A DNA stretch of 64,000 nucleotides, taken from NCBI GenBank assembly GCA_019423025.1, contig JAHZCD010000004.1, forward strand, positions 87,264-151,263. The letters are read 5' to 3'. Position numbers and translations under genes: made by a program. Below the pieces are notes generated by a model, which did not search any database, had not been told where the DNA came from, and saw only the letters and a list, made by a program, of their open reading frames with translations. Within the stretch, counting starts at the first letter, position 1; each line of letters opens with the position of its first letter. Shown here in pieces: positions 44,537 through 56,283 of the stretch. The DNA is from Haemophilus sp. (GTDB taxonomy: Bacteria > Pseudomonadota > Gammaproteobacteria > Enterobacterales > Pasteurellaceae).

Positions 44537-46747
44537 TTACCATTGATAGCGATAAACCGCTTGAATTGCATAAGGTTTGTCGAAGTTTTTACCGTCAGCG
44601 CGACTTACTTCTAAACCAAAACGATGATTTGCAAATCCCGCATTTAAACCGACCGCACTTTCAAAACGTCCACGGCTGCTTGCAACATCAAGCGCATCCT
44701 TGCCGTAATGAATTTTACTGCTACGGTTTTTACTCGTAATCGCATTGACTTCAGCATAAGGTTGTAAATTCCAACCATTACTTAATGCAAAGCCTTTGGC
44801 TATACGTAAACCAATTCGAGAATAAACAGAAGATAAGCTATCTTCATTCTCTTGTGATGAAATATGTGTCCATGCTAATTGTGCTTGCGGTGTGATTGTC
44901 CAATCGTTCGCAAGAGTAAAGCGTTTGCCTAATTCACTCGAAATCGTATAAGCGTTGTAATGGCGTTTTTCAGTGTGATTTGAGTTAGCGTGTAAACGGC
45001 TGTATTTCACGATGTTATCTACATAAATACCGTTATCTGCAAGATAGGCTGCATACAAGCCTAGGCTGTTACTTCTTACTTTGCCATCACCATAATGACC
45101 GTTGAAATCAACGTTAGCTTGGCTACGACCAACAAATCCACCAACACGGAGGTTATCTGTTACAGCTGCATCAGCGCCTACTTGTAAGCTATGTACGTTT
45201 TGTTTAAAGCCTAAAGTTTCACTCTCACCAGTCGAAAGTGCGGCTAATTTTTGGCGAGAATTCACATTGCGAACCCACACATTGCCTTTTTCACCATTTT
45301 TCACTTCACCTAGACGTTGATGGATGCCACTTAAATCATCTTCCACTAAAAGCAACTGTGCTTGGCGAAGAGAAACTTGAGCATTTGCTTCAGGTTTAAG
45401 TAATGTTTTATCTGGTAATGAAGAAAGAGTTAGGTTACTTGGTACATCAGCAGGTTTATCTGAAGTAGGAGGTGCTACAGGAGAAGTTGGGGTAACTGCT
45501 TTTTTAGAGTTTGCTAATACCCAATTATTTCCTTCTTTAGTTAGGAAATATTGGTAAGCCCCTAAATCCACACGATTGTTTGGGTTAGTTAAGCTAAATG
45601 CCGCATTACCACCATTGGTTTCTACAAGTGTCACTTTGCCATCAGCAATATTTGCACCTTGGTTAGTTACACCAATTTTATGATTACCTTCAGCAGTGCC
45701 TTTAACAACGATTTTATCGCTTTTGTTTTCAGCGATATTGGTATTTAGATTGAATGTGCCTGAGCCAGTGAGGTTGCCACGAATAATGATACCTTGGTAG
45801 TTATCATTGGCTAAATTTACTATGCCATTATTAAGATCTAAATTAGTTAAGCTTGTTGTTTGAACCACGCCATCTTCATCAGTGAAAGCTTTAGTTGTCC
45901 AATTGCTATTATTTAAGTTTAAATTGAGCACGCTATTGCTGTCGGTAGTAGTAACTCCAGAAACAGTAGAATTATTAAAGGTTAGTTGGATATTTTCTGT
46001 AAGGCTTTTTGTGTCACTTAACTTAATGCTTTCAGCGCCAGTGAGCGCAAAAGCACTTATTGTTGAGTTATTAAAGGTTGCAGAGAAGTGACTGTTGATA
46101 ACTTCGCCAACCCCAGATCTTAAAGCAATGATTCCACCTTGAGGAATTGAAACATTGGAATTATTAACGATCAATTCTGGCCGAGCTTGATTCTCCGCCT
46201 CATATACAAAAATAGAACTATCATTGTTTGATGTTACATTCACATTGTTTAATGTTAATTTACTCTTCTGATTCAGAGCAAATGCCTCTAATATGGAGTC
46301 TTGGTTGTTATCACCCATCAAGACTTTTGAGTTATGCATGGTTACCGTTGAATTATTTAACTCAAATAAATAACCATTAGCATCTGCATTGTTAGGATTA
46401 GTAATACTATAGGTTCCACCATTGATTTCAGTTGTGGAATTGGTGATATTCATTACCGCAAAAGAATCGTGTCTATTTGCTGGAATAGATAGTGAAGCAT
46501 TAACATTATTTAATTGCCCGCTTGAGTTTGTCATTGTTACTGCGGATAGAGAACCCCATTCAGGATCATTTGTTGGACTGGTTGGATTAATCGAACATTG
46601 ATTCAACACAACCCCACTTTGTCCAGTAATTGTCACGCCGCTACTATTACAAGCCACATCGGCTGCTAGCGCTGAATTTACCAATCCAAGAGCTGCAGCG
46701 ACTAAACTCATTTTAAAAGTGCGGTTAAAAATTTTGTTGTTTTTCAT
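44537..46747 (-). CDS. Classical (type Va) autotransporter, pertactin-like passenger
   Basis: This is a surface protein of 736 residues. The signal peptide covers residues 1-28 (cleavage ALA-AD). The passenger, to about residue 420, is rich in Asn, Thr and Ser with repeated short strands (INGGTYSI, LTLNNVNVTSNN), typical of a right-handed beta-helix. It ends in a pertactin-type junction around VDLGAYQYFL, then a Pro-rich linker. Residues about 470-736 are the autotransporter beta-barrel, ending in YRYQW. No protease catalytic triad is evident, so adhesion or aggregation is more likely than proteolysis. An uptake sequence overlaps the signal-peptide region. Confidence 0.9.
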   Translation of the reverse strand: MKNNKIFNRTFKMSLVAAALGLVNSALAADVACNSSGVTITGQSGVVLNQCSINPTSPTNDPEWGSLSAVTMTNSSGQLNNVNASLSIPANRHDSFAVMNITNSTTEINGGTYSITNPNNADANGYLFELNNSTVTMHNSKVLMGDNNQDSILEAFALNQKSKLTLNNVNVTSNNDSSIFVYEAENQARPELIVNNSNVSIPQGGIIALRSGVGEVINSHFSATFNNSTISAFALTGAESIKLSDTKSLTENIQLTFNNSTVSGVTTTDSNSVLNLNLNNSNWTTKAFTDEDGVVQTTSLTNLDLNNGIVNLANDNYQGIIIRGNLTGSGTFNLNTNIAENKSDKIVVKGTAEGNHKIGVTNQGANIADGKVTLVETNGGNAAFSLTNPNNRVDLGAYQYFLTKEGNNWVLANSKKAVTPTSPVAPPTSDKPADVPSNLTLSSLPDKTLLKPEANAQVSLRQAQLLLVEDDLSGIHQRLGEVKNGEKGNVWVRNVNSRQKLAALSTGESETLGFKQNVHSLQVGADAAVTDNLRVGGFVGRSQANVDFNGHYGDGKVRSNSLGLYAAYLADNGIYVDNIVKYSRLHANSNHTEKRHYNAYTISSELGKRFTLANDWTITPQAQLAWTHISSQENEDSLSSVYSRIGLRIAKGFALSNGWNLQPYAEVNAITSKNRSSKIHYGKDALDVASSRGRFESAVGLNAGFANHRFGLEVSRADGKNFDKPYAIQAVYRYQW

Positions 46748-46771
46748 ATTAATTCCTTGGGATTATAAAAA

Positions 46772-46798
46772 AAGCCAACTTATTGAATAAGCTGGCTT
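46772..46798 (-). terminator. Terminator after ilvC
   Basis: AAGCCA-A-CTTAT at 46772-46783 pairs with ATAAG-C-TGGCTT at 46787-46798 with one mismatch; the upstream A-run gives the minus-strand T-run. Confidence 0.75.
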
Positions 46799-46818
46799 AA
46801 ATTTTAACGATTTAATAA

Positions 46819-48300
46819 TTAACCTGCAACTGCGATACGTTTCATATCTGTCATATAGCCACGTAACTCTTGACCGATTAATTCAACCGGGTGGTTACGG
46901 ATTGCATCATTTACGTCGCGTAAAGTGATGTTGTCGATAGCGACTGCTGGTGTTGGTTCACCTAAATCACCTTTTTGTAAGGTTGGGATGATTTCTTTAG
47001 CAAGAATTGGCGTTGCTACGTTAGAGAACAAGTAGTTACCATATTCTGCCGTATCAGAAATAACCACGTTCATTTCGTATAAACGTTTACGCGCGATAGT
47101 GTTTGCGATTAACGGTAATTCGTGAAGTGATTCATAGTAAGCTGATTCTTCATAGATACCACTTGCTACCATTGCATCAAAGGCTAATTCAACACCTGCT
47201 TTCACCATCGCAACCATTAATACACCATTATCAAAGTATTCTTGTTCAGAGATTTTGATACCGTCTGCTTTTGGTGCGTTTTCAAAGGCAGTTTTGCCGG
47301 TTGCTTCACGCCATGCTAATAAGTCTTTATCACCGTTTGCCCAGTCAGCCATCATGGTCGCAGAGAAGTGACCGCTGATGATGTCATCCATGTGTTTGTA
47401 ATATAAGAAACCAAGGCTTTCTTTGATTTGCTCAGCAAGTTCAAATGCACGTAATTTTGCGCTGTTTGATAAGCGATCCATCATTAATGTGATACCGCCT
47501 TGTTTTAAGGCTTCGGTAATGGTTTCCCAACCGTATTGGATCAATTTGCCTGCGTATGCTGGATCTTTACCATCAGCAACAAGTTTGTCGTAACATACGA
47601 TTGAACCTGCTTGTAACATACCGCAAAGAATGGTTTGTTCACCCATTAAGTCAGATTTCACCTCTGCAACGAATGAAGATTCTAATACGCCTGCACGGTC
47701 ACCACCAGTTGCTGCAGCCCATGCTTTCGCAATTGCCATACCTTCACCGCGAGGGTCATTTGCTGGGTGAACTGCGATTAATGTTGGCACACCGAAACCA
47801 CGTTTGTATTCTTCACGTACTTCAGTACCTGGACATTTTGGTGCACTCATCACCACAGTGATGTCTTCACGGATTTGCTCACCTACTTCAACAATGTTGA
47901 AACCGTGTGAGTAACCGAATGCTGAATCTTTTTTCATTAATGGCATTACATCAGCCACAACTTTAGAGTGTTGTTTATCTGGTGTTAAGTTGATCACTAA
48001 GTCTGCTGTTGGAATTAATTCTTGATAAGTACCCACTTTAAAGCCGTTTTCAGTTGCACGTTGGAATGAAGCACGTTTTTCCGCAATCGCTTCAGGACGT
48101 AATGCATAAGAAATATCTAAGCCAGAGTCACGCATATTTAAACCTTGGTTTAAACCTTGTGCACCACAACCTACGATAACGATTTTTTTGCCTTTTAAGT
48201 AGTTGCAACCGTCAGCAAATTCGCTGCGATCCATAAAACGACAACGACCTAATTGATCTAATTTTTCGCGTAAATTTAATGTGTTGAAATAGTTAGCCAT
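46819..48300 (-). CDS. ilvC: Ketol-acid reductoisomerase (class II)
   Basis: IlvC catalyses the second common step of valine and isoleucine synthesis, an NADPH-dependent isomeroreduction. The 493 residues match the long class II form of E. coli, with a duplicated C-terminal knotted domain. The Rossmann motif [19 protein letters not shown] is near residue 40; [12 protein letters not shown], with metal-binding acids, is near 215. It is divergent from its activator ilvY. Confidence 0.97.
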   Translation of the reverse strand: MANYFNTLNLREKLDQLGRCRFMDRSEFADGCNYLKGKKIVIVGCGAQGLNQGLNMRDSGLDISYALRPEAIAEKRASFQRATENGFKVGTYQELIPTADLVINLTPDKQHSKVVADVMPLMKKDSAFGYSHGFNIVEVGEQIREDITVVMSAPKCPGTEVREEYKRGFGVPTLIAVHPANDPRGEGMAIAKAWAAATGGDRAGVLESSFVAEVKSDLMGEQTILCGMLQAGSIVCYDKLVADGKDPAYAGKLIQYGWETITEALKQGGITLMMDRLSNSAKLRAFELAEQIKESLGFLYYKHMDDIISGHFSATMMADWANGDKDLLAWREATGKTAFENAPKADGIKISEQEYFDNGVLMVAMVKAGVELAFDAMVASGIYEESAYYESLHELPLIANTIARKRLYEMNVVISDTAEYGNYLFSNVATPILAKEIIPTLQKGDLGEPTPAVAIDNITLRDVNDAIRNHPVELIGQELRGYMTDMKRIAVAG

Positions 48301-48423
48301 TTTTCATCCTTTCTATGATGTTGATTAATGTGTATGAGGTTGTGTTTGAATATAGTTTTTTGTTGTGAAGTGGATTATAAGGTTTTTAGTTGTTGCGTAA
48401 AGTGATATTATTTGCACTTAGTG

Positions 48424-48438
48424 TTGCAATTTTTGCAA
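48424..48438 (+). promoter_or_regulatory. Candidate IlvY operator in the ilvC-ilvY gap
   Basis: Two TTGCAA boxes at 48424-48429 and 48433-48438 are separated by TTT, forming a 15-bp near-palindrome 25 bp before ilvY. LysR-type activators bind such sites between divergent genes. Confidence 0.45.
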
Positions 48439-48462
48439 TGTCATTTACTTTTAACGATACAT

Positions 48463-49341
48463 ATGAACTTTCAAGACCTCCAAATATTTCTTCATCTTGC
48501 TGATACACAAAATTTTGCTAAAACCGCTACGCAAAATCATATGTCACCGTCTACGCTTTCACGCCAAATTCAACGCATGGAAGAAGAATTAGAACAACCT
48601 TTATTTATTCGTGATAATCGACAAGTGCGCTTAACCGAACAAGGCGAGAAATTTCTACAATTTGCGAAAACAGAATGGCAAAACTGGCAGCAGTTTAAGC
48701 GACAACTACGAGATAATTCAGCGGAATTAAGCGGAGAGTTGCGCTTATTTTGTTCAGTTACCGCTTCATATAGTCATTTGCCACAGGTGTTAGCCAAATT
48801 TCGTTCTCGTTATCCGAAAGTTGAAATCCAACTGACGACTGGTGACCCAGCTTCTGCAGTACAATTTATTCAATCGGAGCAAGTGGATCTCGCTTTGGCG
48901 GGGAAACCGAATAATCTGCCGACAGGATTGGAGTTTTATAAGATTGATGACATTTCCCTTTCATTAATTGCCCCACGAGTGGCTTGTTTAGCCACACAAT
49001 TATTACAGGAAGAACCCATCAACTGGCAACAAATGCCTTTCATTTTGCCATTAGATGGAATGGCACGTCAGCGTATTGAACAATGGCTACGTAGCAAACA
49101 TATTAAACATCCAAAAATTTATGCCACCGTGGCGGGGCATGAGGGTATCGTGCCAATGGTGGCACTTGGTTTCGGATTAGCGATGTTGCCGGATGTGGTG
49201 ATTGATAATAACCCTATGTCAAAAGACGTGTCTCGGTTAAATTTAGACAATCCCGTTGAGGCGTTTGATTTAGGGGTTTGTGTGCAAAAAAGAAATTTAG
49301 CGAACCCCCTAATTCGTGCATTTTGGGAGATGTTAGACTAA
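48463..49341 (+). CDS. ilvY: LysR-type activator IlvY
   Basis: IlvY activates ilvC when acetolactate or acetohydroxybutyrate binds. The 292 residues carry an N-terminal HTH (residues 1-60; FLHLADTQNFAKTATQNHMS then TLSRQIQRMEEEL) and a periplasmic-binding-like effector domain. The ATG at 48463 gives the usual MNFQDLQIF start; the longer frame from 48412 has no support. Position and orientation next to ilvC confirm the name. Confidence 0.93.
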   Translation: MNFQDLQIFLHLADTQNFAKTATQNHMSPSTLSRQIQRMEEELEQPLFIRDNRQVRLTEQGEKFLQFAKTEWQNWQQFKRQLRDNSAELSGELRLFCSVTASYSHLPQVLAKFRSRYPKVEIQLTTGDPASAVQFIQSEQVDLALAGKPNNLPTGLEFYKIDDISLSLIAPRVACLATQLLQEEPINWQQMPFILPLDGMARQRIEQWLRSKHIKHPKIYATVAGHEGIVPMVALGFGLAMLPDVVIDNNPMSKDVSRLNLDNPVEAFDLGVCVQKRNLANPLIRAFWEMLD

Positions 49342-49373
49342 AATAATAAGCAGAATTAACCTAAGGATTTGTT

Positions 49374-50261
49374 ATGTTAAGAGGCATACTTATTTCACTT
49401 TTAGCCTCGCTTTTATTTGGCTATATGTATTATTTTTCCACTCTACTGAAACCGCTCAGTGGCACGGATATTTTCGGCTATCGAATGCTGTTTACATTCC
49501 CTTTCGTTGCCCTTTCCGTCATCATGTTTAAACAAAAACAGGCTTTGGTTGAGCATTTAAAACGCATTAAAAATCGACCGCTCTTTGCCCTTTCCTATAT
49601 CACTTGTGGCGCATTAATGGGTTATCAAATGTGGCTCTTTTTGTGGGCACCCAATAATGGCAGCTCCTTAAGTGTTTCTTTTGGTTATTTATTGTTGCCA
49701 ATTGTGATGGTGGCTGCGGGGCGGATCATTTTTAAAGAGCGAATTTCAACATTGAAATTTATAGCTGTGGTAATTGCGGCGGTCGGAGTGATTTCTAACA
49801 TCGTTTTAAAAGGCGGATTATCTTGGGAGGCCATTGTTATCTGTGTGGGGTACACCACCTACTTCTCGATACGAAAAGCCTTAAAAAATACCGATCTTGG
49901 TGCCTTTTGCTTAGAAATGATCGCATTATTGCCAGTTAGCGTTTACTTTGCCCTTCAAACCGATTTTGCCACCGTGCAAGAATCGAATCCTAATATTTGG
50001 GGATTATTGGTATTGCTCGGGCTCATTAGTGGTTCAGCATTGATTGCTTACGTGATCGCCAGCAATATGCTGCCGATGAATTTGCTCGGCCTTCTAGGCT
50101 ATGTTGAAACCATTTTGATGGTGATTATTTCATTTTTAATTGGAGAGAAAATGGATGCGGACAGCTATCCGTTATTCATTTGTTTAGTATTGGCGATGAG
50201 CCTGATTATTTTTGATGGCGTGTATAAACAGCGCGTAAAAGGAACAAACCATGTCGTTTAA
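49374..50261 (+). CDS. rarD: EamA-family transporter RarD
   Basis: RarD is an inner-membrane drug/metabolite-superfamily transporter with about ten spans (two EamA repeats) and 295 residues. The N-terminal [19 protein letters not shown] and the [13 protein letters not shown] segment fit RarD. The substrate is unknown; the gene name comes from chloramphenicol sensitivity in other bacteria. It overlaps glpE by 11 bp. Confidence 0.85.
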   Translation: MLRGILISLLASLLFGYMYYFSTLLKPLSGTDIFGYRMLFTFPFVALSVIMFKQKQALVEHLKRIKNRPLFALSYITCGALMGYQMWLFLWAPNNGSSLSVSFGYLLLPIVMVAAGRIIFKERISTLKFIAVVIAAVGVISNIVLKGGLSWEAIVICVGYTTYFSIRKALKNTDLGAFCLEMIALLPVSVYFALQTDFATVQESNPNIWGLLVLLGLISGSALIAYVIASNMLPMNLLGLLGYVETILMVIISFLIGEKMDADSYPLFICLVLAMSLIIFDGVYKQRVKGTNHVV

Positions 50262-50568
50262 AGAAATTAGCCCGGAACAAGCTTGGGAGATGATGCAAAA
50301 AGGCGCCATTCTTGCTGATGTTCGGGACCCTCAACGTTTTACCTATTCCCATGCGAAAGGGGCGTTTCATTTAACTAACCAAAGCTTTTTACAATTTGAA
50401 GAACTGGTGGATTTTGACTCCCCGATTATTGTGAGTTGTTATCATGGCATAAGCAGTAGAAATGTAGCGACTTTCCTCGTTGAACAAGGCTATGAAAATG
50501 TGTTTAGCGTCATTGGTGGATTTGATGGTTGGGTAAAAGCTGGTTTACCGATAGAAACGGCTTATTAA
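50251..50568 (+). CDS. glpE: Thiosulfate sulfurtransferase GlpE (single rhodanese domain)
   Basis: GlpE is a cytoplasmic single-domain rhodanese that moves sulfane sulfur from thiosulfate to cyanide or thiols. The 105 residues contain the active-site loop CYHGISSR with the catalytic cysteine near residue 65, and [16 protein letters not shown] near 25. It starts inside the end of rarD, suggesting coupled translation. Confidence 0.93.
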   Translation: MSFKEISPEQAWEMMQKGAILADVRDPQRFTYSHAKGAFHLTNQSFLQFEELVDFDSPIIVSCYHGISSRNVATFLVEQGYENVFSVIGGFDGWVKAGLPIETAY

Positions 50569-50626
50569 TATTTTTTCCTCTTAAGTAAAGAGAGCGTTGG
50601 CAGAAATAAAATCAACCTTATAAACA

Positions 50627-50655
50627 AAAAGTGCGGTGAAATTCACCGCACTTTT
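50627..50655. terminator. Bidirectional terminator between glpE and the LLM gene
   Basis: A near-perfect 14-bp inverted repeat (50627-50640 and 50642-50655) built from two uptake cores, with A/T tails on both sides. Confidence 0.8.
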
Positions 50656-50667
50656 CTTTTGGTCTCA

Positions 50668-51705
50668 CTATTGCTTATCCACAATCGCTTTCAACATGGT
50701 GTAAGATTGAGCTTGTTTTTGCTCATCAAAAATATAGCTTACAGCCATAATTTCATCAAAATGCACTCGTTCACAGAGTTGTTTAAGTTGAAATTCCACA
50801 CTTTCAGGACTACCAATAAGCGAACAAGCGGTCATTTGTTCCACTACAGCACGCTCTTGGTTGTAAATCGGGATCTCCTCGAAATCGACTGGACCAAAGT
50901 GCGGTTTCTTTTGGGCATGCATTTGGGCTTTCCAAACATCTTCCTCTGATGCCAAAGGCGGTTGTAAATTTTGTTGTGCGTTAGTGACCACATTTAAGAA
51001 AAATAGTGTTTGTGTTGTCACCAGTTGTTTTGCTTCTTTATCGGTTTCAGCAACAATCGCGTTCACACCTAAGATGACATAAGGCTCAGCAAGATAGGTA
51101 GAGGGTTTGAAGTTTTTGCGATAAATCTCCACTGCCATTTCCATCATGCGTGGCGCAAAGTGTGAAGCAAATGCATAAGGCAAGCCAAGTTCTGCCGCAA
51201 GATAGGCACTTTCGGTGCTGGAACCCAAAATATAAAATGGTATATTCAAGCCTGCGGAAGGGTAAGCTGAAACTGGGTTGCTATCTTTAAAGTAACCACG
51301 AAGTTCCGCAATTTCCGCAGGAAAATCTAGACTATTTCGCCCACGACGAAGTGCCGCAGCCGTTTGCATATCAGTTCCTGGCGCACGCCCTAAACCGAGT
51401 TCAACACGGTTTGGATAAAGCGTCTCCAGTGTGCCATATTGCTCGGCTACCACATAAGGCGAATGATTCGGTAACATCACGCCACCTGAGCCAACGCGCA
51501 AGGTCTTCGTATTGGCTAGCGTATGTTGAATTAAAAGTGCGGTCGCAGAACTCACTAAATTTTTCATATTATGATGCTCAGCAATCCAATATCGTTCAAT
51601 GCCGATATTTTCAGCATGTTTTGCAAGATTTACCATAGACTCAACCGCTTGCAAATAAGTTTGTCCTTCTCGGACAGGGGCGAGATTAAGAATAGAGAGA
51701 TTCAT
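50668..51705 (-). CDS. Luciferase-like (LLM-class) flavin oxidoreductase, YhbW-like
   Basis: The 345 residues form the TIM-barrel of the bacterial-luciferase-like monooxygenase superfamily. Family segments are [17 protein letters not shown] near residue 38, [25 protein letters not shown] near 75-98, [11 protein letters not shown] near 105 and [21 protein letters not shown] near 165. It should use reduced flavin from another enzyme; its substrate is unknown. It is divergent from yheS. Confidence 0.87.
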   Translation of the reverse strand: MNLSILNLAPVREGQTYLQAVESMVNLAKHAENIGIERYWIAEHHNMKNLVSSATALLIQHTLANTKTLRVGSGGVMLPNHSPYVVAEQYGTLETLYPNRVELGLGRAPGTDMQTAAALRRGRNSLDFPAEIAELRGYFKDSNPVSAYPSAGLNIPFYILGSSTESAYLAAELGLPYAFASHFAPRMMEMAVEIYRKNFKPSTYLAEPYVILGVNAIVAETDKEAKQLVTTQTLFFLNVVTNAQQNLQPPLASEEDVWKAQMHAQKKPHFGPVDFEEIPIYNQERAVVEQMTACSLIGSPESVEFQLKQLCERVHFDEIMAVSYIFDEQKQAQSYTMLKAIVDKQ

Positions 51706-51844
51706 TTTATTTCCTCATGATTGATTTGTTGAGTGTCATTATACGTGTTTTTTCTGGCAGAAATATCGATAAAATTGGAATAGGCTGTTTCGAGAAAAGG
51801 AAAAATATTGCAAAATAGGCACAAATTCAGATGTATTCGAAAAA

Positions 51845-53761
51845 ATGATTGTATTTAATAATATTTCCCTAAAGCGCGGGCAAACCGAATTGCTCGAAAA
51901 TGCCACGGCAACCATTAATCCGAAACAAAAAGTCGGTTTGGTAGGTAAGAATGGTTGCGGTAAGTCTTCTCTTTTTGCCCTATTAAAAAAAGAATTAACG
52001 CCAGAGGGCGGCGAGGTCACTTATCCATCCAACTGGCGGGTATCTTGGGTGAATCAAGAAACGCCGGCATTGGATATTCCCGCCATTGATTATGTGATTC
52101 AAGGGGATCGCGAATATTGCCGTTTGCAGCAGGAACTTAACGAAGCGAATGAGCGTAATGATGGTCATGCAATTGCGCGCATTCACGGGCAATTAGAAAC
52201 CTTGGATGCTTGGACGATCCAATCTCGCGCAGCTTCCTTATTGCATGGTTTAGGTTTTAACCAAGAAGAAATCGCTCAACCGGTGAAATCCTTCTCTGGT
52301 GGTTGGCGGATGCGTTTAAATTTGGCGCAGGCGTTACTTTGTCCATCGGATTTATTATTACTGGATGAACCAACCAACCATTTGGATTTGGATGCGGTTA
52401 TTTGGTTAGAACGATGGTTAGTACAATATCAAGGCACCTTAGTATTAATTTCCCACGACCGTGATTTTCTCGATCCGATTGTGACGAAAATCCTTCATAT
52501 CGAAAATCAGAAGCTCAACGAATACACGGGCGATTATTCTTCCTTTGAAGTGCAACGAGCAACCAAACTGGCACAACAAACTGCCATGTATCGTCAGCAA
52601 CAACAAAAGATCTCTCATTTACAAAAATATATCGACCGCTTTAAAGCCAAAGCAACCAAAGCCAAACAAGCACAAAGCCGCATGAAAGCCTTAGAGCGTA
52701 TGGAACTGATTGCACCGGCTTATGTGGATAATCCTTTTACTTTTGAATTCCGTCCACCACTATCCTTACCGAATCCTTTAGTAATGATTGAGCAGGCGAG
52801 CGCAGGTTATGGCAGCGGTGAAAGTGCGGTAGAAATTTTAAGTAAAATTAAACTGAATTTAGTACCGGGTTCGCGCATCGGTTTGCTCGGGAAAAATGGT
52901 GCAGGTAAATCAACTTTAATTAAATTGTTAGCCGGCGAGCTCACAGCCCTTTCTGGTACAGTGCAATTAGCTAAAGGCGTGCAACTCGGTTATTTTGCTC
53001 AACATCAGCTTGATACGCTACGTGCAGATGAATCCGCTCTCTGGCATATGCAGAAACTCGCACCGGAGCAAACGGAGCAACAGGTACGGGATTATCTTGG
53101 GAGTTTTGCGTTCCATGGTGATAAAGTTAATCAAGCAGTGAAAGCCTTTTCCGGTGGAGAAAAAGCCCGTTTAGTGCTTGCGCTGATTGTTTGGCAACGT
53201 CCAAACTTATTACTACTCGATGAACCAACAAACCACTTGGATTTGGATATGCGTCAGGCATTAACTGAAGCGCTGGTAGATTACGAGGGCTCTTTGGTGG
53301 TGGTTTCTCACGATCGCCACTTACTACGCAATACCGTGGAAGAATTCTATTTGGTACACGATAAAAAAGTAGAAGAATTCAAAGGCGATTTAGAGGATTA
53401 TCAAAAGTGGCTGAATGAACAAAACAGTGCATCAGAAAATAAATCCTCGGAGAAAAATGACGACAATGAAAATTCTATGCAAAACCGCAAGGAACAAAAA
53501 CGTCGCGAGGCTGAATTGCGCCAACAAACTGCGCCTCTTCGTAAACAAATCTCTCAATTGGAGGAAAAAATGAATAAACATTCCTCCAAACTTACGGATA
53601 TTGAAAACCAATTGGCTGATTCCGAGCTATACAGTGCAGAAAATAAAGAAAAATTGACCGCACTTTTGGCACAGCAAGTAGAGGTGAAGAAAGCGTTGGA
53701 AGAAGTCGAAATGGATTGGTTAGCGGCCCAGGAAGAATTGGAAGCAATGCTACAAGCATAG
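51845..53761 (+). CDS. yheS: ABC-F ATPase YheS
   Basis: YheS is a soluble ABC-F protein thought to act on ribosomes stalled by difficult nascent chains. Two ABC domains are present: Walker A GKNGCGKSSL near residue 34 with signature FSGGWRMRL near 149, and GKNGAGKSTL near 345 with FSGGEKARL near 435. They are joined by the ABC-F linker. The C-terminal 120 residues are a charged coiled coil. Its 638 residues are the normal length. The ribosome binding site is weak. Confidence 0.93.
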   Translation: MIVFNNISLKRGQTELLENATATINPKQKVGLVGKNGCGKSSLFALLKKELTPEGGEVTYPSNWRVSWVNQETPALDIPAIDYVIQGDREYCRLQQELNEANERNDGHAIARIHGQLETLDAWTIQSRAASLLHGLGFNQEEIAQPVKSFSGGWRMRLNLAQALLCPSDLLLLDEPTNHLDLDAVIWLERWLVQYQGTLVLISHDRDFLDPIVTKILHIENQKLNEYTGDYSSFEVQRATKLAQQTAMYRQQQQKISHLQKYIDRFKAKATKAKQAQSRMKALERMELIAPAYVDNPFTFEFRPPLSLPNPLVMIEQASAGYGSGESAVEILSKIKLNLVPGSRIGLLGKNGAGKSTLIKLLAGELTALSGTVQLAKGVQLGYFAQHQLDTLRADESALWHMQKLAPEQTEQQVRDYLGSFAFHGDKVNQAVKAFSGGEKARLVLALIVWQRPNLLLLDEPTNHLDLDMRQALTEALVDYEGSLVVVSHDRHLLRNTVEEFYLVHDKKVEEFKGDLEDYQKWLNEQNSASENKSSEKNDDNENSMQNRKEQKRREAELRQQTAPLRKQISQLEEKMNKHSSKLTDIENQLADSELYSAENKEKLTALLAQQVEVKKALEEVEMDWLAAQEELEAMLQA

Positions 53762-53770
53762 GGAGAGCGT

Positions 53771-54313
53771 ATGAGTCAAAGTCTTTTCCAACACACAAAA
53801 CACGAAGAATATTGCCCACAATGCGGCGCGCCTTTACAAATGAAACAGGGTAAAAAAGGACTGTTTTTAGGTTGTTCAGCCTATCCTGCCTGTGATTATT
53901 TGCGCCCCTTGCATAAGGTAGAACATAAGGTGTTGAAAGAGCTTGATGAAACCTGTCCGCAATGTGGCAATCCACTCCAACTCAAGCAAGGTGCTTTTGG
54001 GATGTTTATTGGTTGCAGTCATTATCCCGATTGTGATTTTGTGGTACATGAGCAACAGGATGAAGAACAATCCATTGACTGTCCGGAATGCCATAAAGGA
54101 CATTTGGTTGCCCGCCGTGGAAGACAAGGGAAAATCTTTTATGGCTGCGATAACTTTCCCCATTGTAAATTTTCCTTGCCGGCAAAACCCTATGCCATGC
54201 CTTGTCCACAATGTCATTTTCCACTAGCACTATTAAAAAGTGAAAATGCCGAACAGCAAGTGTGGCAATGTGCGAATAAAGGCTGTCGACATATTTTTGA
54301 GAACGAAAAATGA
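53771..54313 (+). CDS. yrdD: YrdD-type topoisomerase C4 zinc-finger protein
   Basis: The 180 residues consist of four C4 zinc ribbons like those in the C-terminus of topoisomerase I: CPQC...C...C near 16-45, 61-87, 102-130 and 147-175. No catalytic domain is present. It probably binds single-stranded nucleic acid. It overlaps tsaC by 4 bp and is conserved upstream of tsaC-aroE. Confidence 0.9.
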   Translation: MSQSLFQHTKHEEYCPQCGAPLQMKQGKKGLFLGCSAYPACDYLRPLHKVEHKVLKELDETCPQCGNPLQLKQGAFGMFIGCSHYPDCDFVVHEQQDEEQSIDCPECHKGHLVARRGRQGKIFYGCDNFPHCKFSLPAKPYAMPCPQCHFPLALLKSENAEQQVWQCANKGCRHIFENEK

Positions 54314-54861
54314 ATGTACAACAAATTGCCGCCCGTTTAATGCAAGATGAAGTGGTTGCCTATCCTACTGAGGCGGTATTCGGTTTAGGCTGTAATCCGC
54401 TGAGTGAAAGTGCGGTCAGAAAATTGCTCGATTTAAAACAACGTCCAATTGAAAAAGGTCTTATTTTAGTCGCGCCTAGCTTACATTTTTTACAGTCATT
54501 TATCGATTTTTTCCGTTTGTCTGACGAACAGCTTGCACGCTTACAGGCACAATACGATCATCCAATCACCTGGGTGGTGCCGGCTAAGGCAGAGGTTCCA
54601 CATTTCCTGACGGGGCAATTTAATAGCATTGCGGTGCGTTTATGTACTCATCCTGCCGTCAAAACCTTGTGCGAAAAAACAGGCTTTGCCCTCACCTCGA
54701 CCAGCGCGAACTTAACCGGTCAATCGCCTTGCCGCAGCGCAGATGCCGTGCGTTCCCAATTTGGGGCAGATTTCCCCGTGCTTGATGAAATTGTTGGTCA
54801 AGCACAAAATCCATCGGAAATTCGTGATTTGCTCACAAACCAACTTTTCAGACAAGGATAA
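54310..54861 (+). CDS. tsaC: Threonylcarbamoyl-AMP synthase TsaC
   Basis: TsaC (YrdC) makes threonylcarbamoyl-AMP from threonine, bicarbonate and ATP, the first step of t6A37 modification of ANN-decoding tRNAs. The 183 residues show [16 protein letters not shown] near 15, [15 protein letters not shown] near 40 and STSANLTGQ near 140. It lies between yrdD and aroE with minimal gaps. Confidence 0.94.
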   Translation: MNVQQIAARLMQDEVVAYPTEAVFGLGCNPLSESAVRKLLDLKQRPIEKGLILVAPSLHFLQSFIDFFRLSDEQLARLQAQYDHPITWVVPAKAEVPHFLTGQFNSIAVRLCTHPAVKTLCEKTGFALTSTSANLTGQSPCRSADAVRSQFGADFPVLDEIVGQAQNPSEIRDLLTNQLFRQG

Positions 54862-56237
<1,376 letters not shown>

Positions 56238-56245
56238 TGTTCCAG

Positions 56246-56251
56246 TATAAT
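56246..56251 (+). promoter_or_regulatory. Consensus -10 element before lptD
   Basis: A perfect TATAAT lies 33 bp before the lptD start; the -35 is poor (TGTTGT at 17 bp). It is inside the short gap after tag. Confidence 0.45.
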
Positions 56252-56283
56252 CCCCCTAATTTCATCTGAATAAGAGCTGAATT

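Noticed and set aside
56242..56269. Sigma-E promoter for lptD
   Set aside because: TCTGA is present at 56265, but the -35 position reads CCAGTAT, which does not match GGAACTT.
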